Notes under the pieces: generated by a model
Seen by the model: only the letters and a program-made list of their open reading frames with translations
What the model was told of the DNA's origin: nothing
Databases searched by the model: none
Program-made: the position numbers and the translations under genes
Source: Cyanobacteria bacterium REEB67
GTDB lineage: Bacteria > Cyanobacteriota > Vampirovibrionia > Obscuribacterales > Obscuribacteraceae
Assembly: GCA_018971775.1 (NCBI GenBank)
Contig: JAGXAB010000012.1
Coordinates: forward strand, 50,343-114,342
Direction: 5' to 3'
DNA length: 64,000 nt
Shown: piece by piece, positions 8,430 to 16,730 of the stretch
Layout of the letters: each line of letters opens with the position of its first letter
How positions within the stretch are numbered: the stretch's first letter is position 1

Positions 8430-11400
8430 ATGACTTGCAACCGGTTCAGAACATTAGTCCAACAGAGATTCGACCAGGATCTGGAGACCCAGGACCATCG
8501 CGCCCTGATCAACCACCTGGAAGGTTGCGAATCTTGCGCCAAGTTTGATCATCAACTCGACCAGATGATTCAAGCCGCTCAGGACACGCCTGCACCGGAC
8601 GAAGTCAGACCACAAAACCCGGAAGCGCTGGCCAGACAGATCATGGAGCAACTGCCCCAGAAAAAGGGCTCGCTCGTAAATATGATCTTGGGTATGTTTT
8701 CGGGCGGATCAAAAACGCCCAAAGCACCGAAAGCAGCCAAAGGCGGCAAGGACAAAGGCGCCAGAGACATGCGCGAAGATGGCGGCAGCGTCATCAAAGA
8801 CAAGCTCAAAGCCAAGACCAAAGGCAAGTCCAAAGACAGTTACACTGATAAAGAACCGGATATGCGTCCCGGTGGTGTCAGCTTCGGACGTAAAAAAGAC
8901 GATCAGATCGATAATGCTGCTATTGAAAGTCAAGTCGGCACTTTTTCTCGTCTGAAATCGATATCTTCCAACCGCGGCGGCGAACAGCTAGACCGCGAAG
9001 CTCAGTCAACAACGCGCTCGCTCGGCGAGAAATTCGGCATGCCCGGCTCTAATACGATCCTGGACGAAGGTCCGCTGACGCTCGCCGAATCGATCAAACG
9101 CAAAGTTTCCGAATCGCAAAAAATGAGCCCACTCGACGGCGACGACGGCGAAGCTTCAGGCTCCCTCGTACCAGTCAACGATAACGGTGCTGGCTCGCCC
9201 TTCGGTCGCGGAGACGCGTCTGCTGGCGACGGCAACTGGGGACCGCCGGCCTTCGGCGCCAAACAGAGCATGTCAGACATGCCTGCAGCCGCCACGCAAG
9301 TAGGGGGCGGCATGGACTGGGGCGGAGGTGCAGCAAGGAGCGGCAGCGCTCCCAATTTTGCCGCACCGACACCGATTGGTTTCGATGAACATCCCGGTTC
9401 TTCGATCGGACTGGCACCGCCCGGAGGTCGCAGACCTGATTTACAGGAAGGGGCTGGCAAGGCCGGTATCGGCTTGAGCAGTGCGGCTCCAGCACAGTCT
9501 GCCGGTTGGGGTGCCAGCGACAATGCCAAAGCGGCCGACAACAGCTCGGCCTGGGGTGGCGCACCAGCGGCCAGTCCGACGGCAGCAGTTCCGACTCCGG
9601 CGGCAAGCACCTGGACATCAGGATGGGGCAGCGAAAGCGCCCAACCCGTACCACAAAAATCGTCGGATTCCTGGGCTGTGCCCGGATCTGATTCGACTGC
9701 CTCCTGGGGACAAGCAGAAAATACCGAAAGCGGCAATCAAGCCGGGTCGGCGCCCTCTGCCCCGGCCAGTGCACAGGGCATGCCCGCTCAGGAGAACGGA
9801 AGCGACCCGTGGGGTGCGCCCGCCGCCGCCGCATGGGGTGCAGGTCAGGCCGCAGCCGACGCGGCAAATGCCGTTGCGCTAGCTTCTCAACAAACTCTTC
9901 CCACCGGCACCCCTGCTCCAGCGACACCTTCTAATGATGCCTGGGGAGCGCCATCCGGCGCCGCACCGGCCGCCTCTGATGCCTGGGGAGCGCCCGCGGT
10001 CGCGCAAGAAGCGGCATGGGGTGGCGCTCCTGCCGCAAGCCCACAGCCCGGACCAGCTATCATCAATGAAGTCGCCGAAACTCAGCCCGCTACGGCAAAC
10101 GCTGATGCCTGGGGCGCACCGGCCCAGACTCCCGCTCAGGCAACACCGGCTAACGATGCCTGGGGCGCACCGGCCCAGACTCCTGCTCCGGCAACACCGG
10201 CTAACGATGCCTGGGGCGCACCGGCCCAGACTCCTGCTCCGGCAACACCGGCTAACGATGCCTGGGGAGCAGCCGCTCCAGCCACCTCATCCAGTGACGC
10301 CTGGAATGCCGCCGCCTCAACCTCGTCCACAGCGGGCGATGCCTGGGGTGCAGCGCCGCAAGCAGCTGGTCAAGCCGGCCCTGAAGCAGCTGGCGATGCC
10401 TGGACACAGCCGGCACCAGCTCCGGATCAACCGCCGATCACCGGCGTGATGGCCACCGGATACGCCACCATTCCTCCCGGTCAATTCGCCACTCCGGCAA
10501 ATGCCGGCTCTGCCATCGCCAGTAGTGGCTGGGGTCAAGCCCCAGTACCGCCCGCGACTCTTGACGCAGCCCAGATCGAAGCCAAGAAAAATGCCTGGTC
10601 CGCCGAAGCGGAGCAGCTCGAAACTGGCACATGGCGAGCATTTGCTCCGAAAATGAATGCCGATCTCGGCGCCAAAGCACCAGCAGCACCACCGGCAGCG
10701 CCACCCGGCGACCGCTGGGATGTACCGATTCAAGAGCGGGCAAAAACCGGAGCCGAACAGAGCAATGCGGCAATGCCGGCCATGCCACCAGCACCAGTGA
10801 CGCCAGCGCAAGCTGCCGCACCGGCCGATACCCAGGGCCGATGGGATGTGCCGATACAGGAAAGATCAAAACAAGAGGAAGCCGCACCGGTCGTGGGCGG
10901 CACGAATATTGGTATGAATATCGGCATGCCACCAGGCGCTGTGGGCAATGGCGCCCCCGTGCTCAGCTCGGGCATACCGGTCAATCAAATCGTCGAGAAA
11001 ATGGGTCAGGTCCTCGGTGGTCAATCGCAAGGGGCATCGGCCGGCGATCAGGAAAGCCGCTGGGATGTGCCTATTCAGGAAAGAGTCAAGAGCTCGCAAG
11101 AGATCGCCCCGGTACAGGCAGTCCAGGCCGCGCCACAGGCATTTCAAAATGCACCAGCTCCAAGCTGGGGCCAACCAGCGCCCGTCGAAATGCCGGCGTC
11201 TCCGCCGCCTGCAGTCGACAACAATGCCTGGGGCGCACCGGCGCCGGCAAATTCATGGGGTCAGGAAGCCGCTCCGGCAGCTCCGGCCGCTCCATCCTGG
11301 GAAAGCACGCCCGCTTCGGCAGGCAGCGGATGGGGCAGTGGCGACGGCGTACCTCTGCCGACGGCCCAGCCAACCAGCACCTGGGGGCAACCAGCCACCA

Positions 11401-13031
11401 GCGGTTGGGGAGACCCACCGGCTGCGGCGAATAATCAGGCCGCGCCTGCCATCTCTCAAAGTCAAACGCCTCTAGCCGGCTCCGGTTGGGGCACTCCAGC
11501 CGATCCGGCAAATGGTGGTCAGACCAACGGCGGCAGCGCCTGGGGCCAACCACCAGCACCGGTGGCGACTGGGTGGGGAGCACCACCGCCGCCAGCCCCC
11601 GAGGCAGTCCCTTCGTCACCGCCTCAGGCCGCCCCTAGAGCCGAAATCACCGACAAAGTACAGGGCGGTGGTTTGCTTACCGGCATCGACGATAAAGCAA
11701 TCGATCGTATCTTCGGTGAGATCGGCGTCCAGGAATCGGTCAGCAAAACCGTCGTCAACAGCGGCGGCGAGCCAGTATCGAATTTCTCTCCACCGACATC
11801 GGCCGCTCCGCAATTTATGGAAGCACAGCCACAGCCGGCGCCAGCTCCGGCACCGTCCTTTGCCCAGACTGCCGCTCCGGAAGCGCCCGTAGCCAAAGGC
11901 TTGCTCGGTGGTATCGATGATAAAGCGATAGATCGCATCTTCAGTCAAAATCTCGGCGTCAGCGAATCTTCCGTTCCGGTTGGTCGTGGTGCTGAAATGG
12001 CCGGCGCGCCCGCCATGGCCAGTGCCGCGGCTGCATCGAGTTGGGGTAACCCTCCCGCCCCAGCTGTGCCCACAGCTCCTGCTCAAAGTCCGGCTGAAGT
12101 AGCCCAGTCCAATGGCTGGGGCGCTCCCTTGCCGCCCGCTTCCTCCGGTTGGGGCATGCCACCATCCCCGATGCCTGACGCTCCTTCCGAAGCCGCTCCT
12201 CCAGCCGCAAGCGGCTGGGGAACACCACCCGCCGCCCCCGGTCAATGGGGTATGCCTCCGGCCCCGATGGCCGCACCAGCCCAGCCCGCTCTGCCTGACG
12301 CCGCCGCTATGGCTCAGGCCAATTTTGGACAGGCCGCCGCAGGTGGTGCCCCGAAATTGTTCTCGGTCGATGACAGCGTCATGGATCGTATTTTCTCCGA
12401 AAATCTCGGCATACCACAGGATGGTCAGCCCGGCCAGGTAGCCGCTGCTCCAGTGCATCAGACCATGCCCGAAATGCAGCAACCGGCAGCTCCATTTACC
12501 TCCGGACCGCCGCCGAAGATCGCCGGCATCGGTCGTCTCGATTCTAATGCCGATCCCAACCAGGATGCAGGCTCGGGACGTATCGCTTCGATCGGTAAAT
12601 TCCTGCTCGATCAAAAAGATCTCGACAAGATCGGCAAGCTCACCAATACCGACAATAACGACGGTAAGCTGCGCATTCTCACCAAGGAAAATTCGGACGA
12701 CTTGCAAGCCCTGCTCGGTCAAATCGGTGCCCAGGTGGGTGTGCTTGGTTCGGTAATCGTCGGCCACGATGGCTTACTAATCGCCAACACCATGCCTCCC
12801 GATATGGACGCGGAATCGGTCGGAGTCTGGGCGCTCGGCGTCTATATGAACACCGAACACGTCACCAAGAAAATGGGACATGATCGCGTCCACCAGGTCG
12901 TTTCCAGAACTCCCCGCGGTTATGTGATCATCGCCGACTTCGGCGGTGGACTGCTGGTCTGCGTCACCGAAGGCACGAGCATCGATTCGCTCATCCCCTT
13001 GATGCGCACGATCACTCAACTGGTCAACTAA
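8430..13031 (+). CDS. Giant anti-sigma (ZAS) - WG-rich disordered - Roadblock/LC7 protein
   Basis: A 1533-residue protein. Residues 3-36 contain the zinc-binding anti-sigma signature C-x25-H-x3-C-x2-C (C3, H29, C33, C36). Residues 85-290 are basic then mixed low complexity. About 290-1420 is Ala/Pro/Gly/Ser-rich with dozens of Trp-Gly motifs (AWGAPA, SGWG). It includes three 17-residue tandem units, three copies of RWDVPIQER (near 763, 804, 877) and three of a D-D-x-x-x-D-R-I-F helix motif (near 1086, 1163, 1314). The last 110 residues form a Roadblock/LC7 domain (VLGSVIVGHDGLLIANTMP ... GYVIIADFGGGLLVCVTE), a dimerising fold that in bacteria (MglB) regulates Ras-like GTPases. No membrane segment is present, so unlike most anti-sigma factors it appears cytoplasmic. 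Inference: it holds the upstream sigma factor and links its release to a Roadblock-GTPase or scaffold state. I know of no described protein with this architecture. Confidence 0.85.
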   Translation: MTCNRFRTLVQQRFDQDLETQDHRALINHLEGCESCAKFDHQLDQMIQAAQDTPAPDEVRPQNPEALARQIMEQLPQKKGSLVNMILGMFSGGSKTPKAPKAAKGGKDKGARDMREDGGSVIKDKLKAKTKGKSKDSYTDKEPDMRPGGVSFGRKKDDQIDNAAIESQVGTFSRLKSISSNRGGEQLDREAQSTTRSLGEKFGMPGSNTILDEGPLTLAESIKRKVSESQKMSPLDGDDGEASGSLVPVNDNGAGSPFGRGDASAGDGNWGPPAFGAKQSMSDMPAAATQVGGGMDWGGGAARSGSAPNFAAPTPIGFDEHPGSSIGLAPPGGRRPDLQEGAGKAGIGLSSAAPAQSAGWGASDNAKAADNSSAWGGAPAASPTAAVPTPAASTWTSGWGSESAQPVPQKSSDSWAVPGSDSTASWGQAENTESGNQAGSAPSAPASAQGMPAQENGSDPWGAPAAAAWGAGQAAADAANAVALASQQTLPTGTPAPATPSNDAWGAPSGAAPAASDAWGAPAVAQEAAWGGAPAASPQPGPAIINEVAETQPATANADAWGAPAQTPAQATPANDAWGAPAQTPAPATPANDAWGAPAQTPAPATPANDAWGAAAPATSSSDAWNAAASTSSTAGDAWGAAPQAAGQAGPEAAGDAWTQPAPAPDQPPITGVMATGYATIPPGQFATPANAGSAIASSGWGQAPVPPATLDAAQIEAKKNAWSAEAEQLETGTWRAFAPKMNADLGAKAPAAPPAAPPGDRWDVPIQERAKTGAEQSNAAMPAMPPAPVTPAQAAAPADTQGRWDVPIQERSKQEEAAPVVGGTNIGMNIGMPPGAVGNGAPVLSSGIPVNQIVEKMGQVLGGQSQGASAGDQESRWDVPIQERVKSSQEIAPVQAVQAAPQAFQNAPAPSWGQPAPVEMPASPPPAVDNNAWGAPAPANSWGQEAAPAAPAAPSWESTPASAGSGWGSGDGVPLPTAQPTSTWGQPATSGWGDPPAAANNQAAPAISQSQTPLAGSGWGTPADPANGGQTNGGSAWGQPPAPVATGWGAPPPPAPEAVPSSPPQAAPRAEITDKVQGGGLLTGIDDKAIDRIFGEIGVQESVSKTVVNSGGEPVSNFSPPTSAAPQFMEAQPQPAPAPAPSFAQTAAPEAPVAKGLLGGIDDKAIDRIFSQNLGVSESSVPVGRGAEMAGAPAMASAAAASSWGNPPAPAVPTAPAQSPAEVAQSNGWGAPLPPASSGWGMPPSPMPDAPSEAAPPAASGWGTPPAAPGQWGMPPAPMAAPAQPALPDAAAMAQANFGQAAAGGAPKLFSVDDSVMDRIFSENLGIPQDGQPGQVAAAPVHQTMPEMQQPAAPFTSGPPPKIAGIGRLDSNADPNQDAGSGRIASIGKFLLDQKDLDKIGKLTNTDNNDGKLRILTKENSDDLQALLGQIGAQVGVLGSVIVGHDGLLIANTMPPDMDAESVGVWALGVYMNTEHVTKKMGHDRVHQVVSRTPRGYVIIADFGGGLLVCVTEGTSIDSLIPLMRTITQLVN
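10104..10256 (+). repeat. Three 51-bp tandem repeats inside the WG-rich coding region
   Basis: Near-identical 51-base units start at 10104, 10155 and 10206; a diverged fourth begins at 10257. Each encodes 17 residues, starting DAWGAPAQTPA. They are in frame and explain part of the protein's length; recent unit duplication is likely. Confidence 0.95.
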
Positions 13032-13064
13032 AAGCTAAGCTCGGAAAACCAACGACCGGCCCCT

Positions 13065-14717
13065 TCAATGGCTGAGCAAATAACTGCACAATGTACGGAT
13101 GCCGAAGGCCGTGCCGCCTTTGTTCAACTCATCGCGCTCGCGCTCGGTCCAGGCCACTCCGGCGATGTCCATATGCGCCCAGGGCTTTTCTTCGACAAAT
13201 TCCTGCAAAAACATGGCGGCACAGCTCGAGCCGGCCTCACCTCGCGAACCGGCATTTTTCAAATCGGCTACGTCGCTTTTCAGAGCTTCTTTGTATTCGT
13301 CAAACATCGGCAGTTGCCAGTACTTTTCACCACTGGGCAGACCAGCCGCCTTGAGATTGTCGATCAAATCCTGATTATTGCCCATGATACCGGCGGCGGC
13401 GCGACCGAGGGCGCTGACTACCGCTCCAGTGAGCGTGGCGATGTCGATCAGCTCGTCTGCGCCCTGCTGACAGGCGTAAGTAAGTGCGTCGGCGAGGATC
13501 AAGCGGCCCTCGGCGTCGGTGTTGTTCACTTCGATTGTCTTGCCGTTCATGGCGATTAATACATCACCGGGGTGCAGAGCGGCAGACCCGGGCATGTTTT
13601 CGGTGGCCGGCACCACACACAGTACCGAGACCTTTGGCTTCAATTTACCGATCACATCCATCACACCGAGGACGATGGCGGCGCCGGACATATCGTATTT
13701 CATGTGTTCCATGCCGCCGGCAGTTTTCAGAGAAAGGCCGCCCGAGTCGAAAGTCACACCCTTACCGACGATAGCTACGGTCTTTTTGGCTTTGGGTGCC
13801 GTATATTTGAGGACGATGAAACGAGGTGGTTCTTTGGCACCGCGGGCGACACCAAGAAAGGAACCCATCGCCAGTTTGGCAATTTGCACTTCATCGAAAA
13901 TCTTCACGCTCAGATCGTGATCTTTAGCGATGCGCCGGGCCTCGACGGCCAGGCGGCTGGGAGTCATAAAAGCAGGAGGCTCGGCAATAAGCTCGCGGGA
14001 CATATTGACGGCGCGGCCGACGGCGATGGCCTTGTTCACGGCTTTTTCGAAGGCGGCTTTATCGCAATTTACAAAGTAGAGATTGATGTCGGAAAGTTCG
14101 GCGATGTTTTCCAGACGAGCTTTCTTTCCGGCCTCTTTCATCGACTTGTATTTTTCAAAACTGAAAGATGCCATGATAAAAGCTTCGACAATTGCTTCGA
14201 CAATCTGCTCATTGGAAGCAATCGCCGCTCCAACTGGAGCCTTCGTCGCTTTGCCTTTTCTAGGGCGCAAATAGAAACAAGCGGAAAGCGCCTTGCTTCT
14301 AGCACCGACGGTGGTGCCGGCAGTCGCTAGAGATTTGCCTTTGCTCGCACCCTTATCGGCATTGCTCTCGGTGGCCGTAGCACGGCGCACGGCCGCCAGC
14401 CGTTTAGCGATATTGGCTCCGATCTTGCGATAGCCGCTGTAACCAACAGTCTTGAGCTCAGCTTCGGCGCCGAGACCGTAGAGCAAGATGCGCTTGCAAG
14501 GCAAGGCGCCCAGTGTGGGAAAGGTAAAGACCTGATTGATCTTACCTTTAAAACCATCACCTCTGGCCGCGGCGGCGATACTTGCCAGGTCCAGAGCGGA
14601 GGCTGCATTTCCAAATACTTCCTGCAAAAGCTTGGGGAGGGCTTCGTTCAAATGCACACCAACGACCATCACCATGGCGGCGGATTTACTGGCATCGTTT
14701 TCGATTTTGATTTGCAT
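13065..14717 (-). CDS. pepA: Leucyl (cytosol) aminopeptidase, M17 family
   Basis: A 550-residue M17 metallopeptidase that removes N-terminal residues from peptides in the cytoplasm, working as a hexamer with two metal ions. The C-terminal catalytic domain carries the signature NTDAEGRL, the metal/catalytic stretch GKGVTFDSGGLSLK (catalytic Lys), and DIATLTGA. The N-terminal macro-like domain holds an insertion of about 55 residues around 115-165 rich in Ala, Lys and Thr, which makes it longer than the usual ~500. The start ATG at 14717 follows GAGGAAACTTCAAA. It is the third gene of a minus-strand run after 16702-18120 and 14730-16730 (12-base gap), so cotranscription is likely. It is convergent with the giant Roadblock gene, with 33 bases between their stops. 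Confidence 0.95.
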   Translation of the reverse strand: MQIKIENDASKSAAMVMVVGVHLNEALPKLLQEVFGNAASALDLASIAAAARGDGFKGKINQVFTFPTLGALPCKRILLYGLGAEAELKTVGYSGYRKIGANIAKRLAAVRRATATESNADKGASKGKSLATAGTTVGARSKALSACFYLRPRKGKATKAPVGAAIASNEQIVEAIVEAFIMASFSFEKYKSMKEAGKKARLENIAELSDINLYFVNCDKAAFEKAVNKAIAVGRAVNMSRELIAEPPAFMTPSRLAVEARRIAKDHDLSVKIFDEVQIAKLAMGSFLGVARGAKEPPRFIVLKYTAPKAKKTVAIVGKGVTFDSGGLSLKTAGGMEHMKYDMSGAAIVLGVMDVIGKLKPKVSVLCVVPATENMPGSAALHPGDVLIAMNGKTIEVNNTDAEGRLILADALTYACQQGADELIDIATLTGAVVSALGRAAAGIMGNNQDLIDNLKAAGLPSGEKYWQLPMFDEYKEALKSDVADLKNAGSRGEAGSSCAAMFLQEFVEEKPWAHMDIAGVAWTERERDELNKGGTAFGIRTLCSYLLSH

Positions 14718-14729
14718 TTTGAAGTTTCC

Positions 14730-16730
14730 TCAGTTGGCGGTGTTATTGCTGTTGATTATGCGAGAGACTATTTCATCGACGGCTTTAGGGTCCATCTGTC
14801 GACGGCAATAGGCCAGGTAAGCTTCCATCCAGCGGCGCAGCTCGAGCAGGACCGCCGAAACCGGCACGCCGGAGCGCTTCATCTGGCTGAGATTGACCGA
14901 TATGCGCCCTTCGTGATCGATATGAAAACGCGTCGCCGCAGCCGAATCACCATGGACATAGTGCAGAGAGGACTGGAGCAGCGCTTTGTTAAGATCGCGG
15001 CCGAGCAATTCCTGAGCTTCGCCGGCAATGCGCTGCAAAATGGAAAGGGGACGGAAGAGACTGGCCTGCTGTATATTGGCCAGCTTGAGCTCGACCAGCA
15101 AATAAATCGATTTGACGATCAAATGGGTCGGCCAGCGATCGAAGCCTTTGATCACTTCGTCGATCGTCGAGAGCCCATCGATCAAGCCGGCCAATTCCGA
15201 AATCATCCGCTTATCGTCTCGCATCACCGGCGTCTCGTCCATAAATTTCATCGTGGCACTGCCGGTCTGCGCCCACAATATTTCAAAATTCCAGACTCGT
15301 TCGAGAATGGAGTCGCGTCCATTGGGGAAACCAGAAAGAATTTGATTCATCTGATCTTGACAGAGAGCACTATCGAGCAAAAGGCGGTCAAGGACGGGAG
15401 TCAGCCTGCAGCTCTCGTCGAGCTCGTGCGACGTGCCTTTGTCGCGAAAAACGAAAATCCCCTCGCTCCAGACCGTGAGAAATTCGACCATAGCATTGTA
15501 ACCGCGCAATTTGTTCAAGCGCGCATGCGTAGGTCGGCCGGCCTCAATCGAAACGATCAAAGTCTTATCGCGATCCTCGACAGTAAGCAAACCCGTCTTT
15601 TTGGCCGTGGCCAACGACTGCAAGAGACCAGCGGTGTCAATCGCACCGAGAGAGCCAATCATCGAATCGCGCATCGTTTCGATATTGACCGTGCGCGATC
15701 CGCCCGGCAGCTCATCTTCGTTGCGCTTATGATAGCCGCCGTAGAGATATTGATCGTCGAGCAAGACTTCCAGTTCGCGTGTATTGATGTAGCCGGCGCG
15801 CACGGCCAGCAAACCGAGGAAAGTCTTTTGCGATTTGCCCCAGCCCTCTTCCTGCTGCTTTTCCAGTAGCTCCGACAACTGCGCTTCGGTCAAGATCGAA
15901 CATGCCACCATGTAGCGGCCGAGGCGAAAGGCCTTGCGATTGTGGTAACAATTTGCTAAAAAATGGATGCGCGAGAAGACTGGAAAAATCAGCTTAGCCG
16001 CCTCGAATTCTTGCAGACAACGCAGCGCCTCGTCGGAGGGAAGTTGATGGCGAGCTTCGGCACTGCGCACCAGAGACTCAACCGAGGCATAGTCATCGAT
16101 TAGCTGCAGCAGCCAGTTTTGCGGCGCCGGCAGAGTGAAATCATTTTTGATTTGACGACCTTCCGCCGACAGCACCGGTATAGAAGTGGAAAGAATATGA
16201 TTGGCAAGCGTACTGCCACCGCCCTTGAGGCGTCGGCGGTCGATACCGGCGACGGTGGCACAGGCATAATCGGCCAGGAGCGGGTAGCGCGTAAAAATTC
16301 CAAAAGGACTGTCGTAGGTATTGAAAGTGAGACCGCCGGAGGGATCGTCCTTGGTGAGAGTTATAGCTCCATCACCCTTCAAGAAGAGTAAGACACCTTG
16401 TGGTTTGAGCAATTTTTTCGCATAGAGCGAAAACTTCACCAGGGCCTCGAGCGGCAGCGAAAAACCTGTCTGCATCAAGTCGATGATCAGACCGTCAAGA
16501 TCTTTGCCTTGTTCGACGAGCTTATCCAGTTGGGCAAAAAGGTTTTCACGATAGGCGAAAGTGAGGAAGTTGAGCGATGAGTTTAGATAGCTGTCGCCCA
16601 TGTGACCGTTTTCATAAGACTGGCCGGAGCGTTCCCTTTTCGAGGGACTGCCCGACAAATCTGATTCACGCGACTGCTCGGCCAAACCTGCTCTATTATC
16701 CTCAGTGGGCGGGGGTCTTGGGCTCGGCAT
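14730..16730 (-). CDS. PATAN (DUF4388) domain protein with N-terminal STAS-like region
   Basis: A 666-residue soluble protein. About 50-120 (FAYRENLFAQLDKLVEQG, GLIIDLMQTGFSLPLEALV) reads like a STAS/anti-anti-sigma-type alpha-beta segment. About 205-330 is helical, with two short ILTEAQLSELL/GYINTRELEVLL modules of the kind found at the N-terminus of type II secretion ATPases. About 355-440 (SLGAIDTAGLLQSLATAKKT, then VSIEAGRPTHARL and EGIFVFRDKG) is a clear PATAN domain. The tail is helical. It starts 29 bases inside the end of the preceding secreted-protein gene, so translation is probably coupled. A downstream ATG at 16601 is possible but lacks a binding site. Probably a signalling adaptor; output unknown. 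Confidence 0.68.
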   Translation of the reverse strand: MPSPRPPPTEDNRAGLAEQSRESDLSGSPSKRERSGQSYENGHMGDSYLNSSLNFLTFAYRENLFAQLDKLVEQGKDLDGLIIDLMQTGFSLPLEALVKFSLYAKKLLKPQGVLLFLKGDGAITLTKDDPSGGLTFNTYDSPFGIFTRYPLLADYACATVAGIDRRRLKGGGSTLANHILSTSIPVLSAEGRQIKNDFTLPAPQNWLLQLIDDYASVESLVRSAEARHQLPSDEALRCLQEFEAAKLIFPVFSRIHFLANCYHNRKAFRLGRYMVACSILTEAQLSELLEKQQEEGWGKSQKTFLGLLAVRAGYINTRELEVLLDDQYLYGGYHKRNEDELPGGSRTVNIETMRDSMIGSLGAIDTAGLLQSLATAKKTGLLTVEDRDKTLIVSIEAGRPTHARLNKLRGYNAMVEFLTVWSEGIFVFRDKGTSHELDESCRLTPVLDRLLLDSALCQDQMNQILSGFPNGRDSILERVWNFEILWAQTGSATMKFMDETPVMRDDKRMISELAGLIDGLSTIDEVIKGFDRWPTHLIVKSIYLLVELKLANIQQASLFRPLSILQRIAGEAQELLGRDLNKALLQSSLHYVHGDSAAATRFHIDHEGRISVNLSQMKRSGVPVSAVLLELRRWMEAYLAYCRRQMDPKAVDEIVSRIINSNNTAN

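Noticed and set aside
10104..10256. Regularly spaced repeats that could suggest a CRISPR array
   Set aside because: Units are contiguous, in frame and coding, without unique spacers.
8454..12756. Many long reading frames (up to 383 codons) on both strands inside the giant WG-rich gene
   Set aside because: They are shadows caused by GC-rich low-complexity codons; the +1 frame at 8430 alone has domain motifs at both ends and a sensible start.
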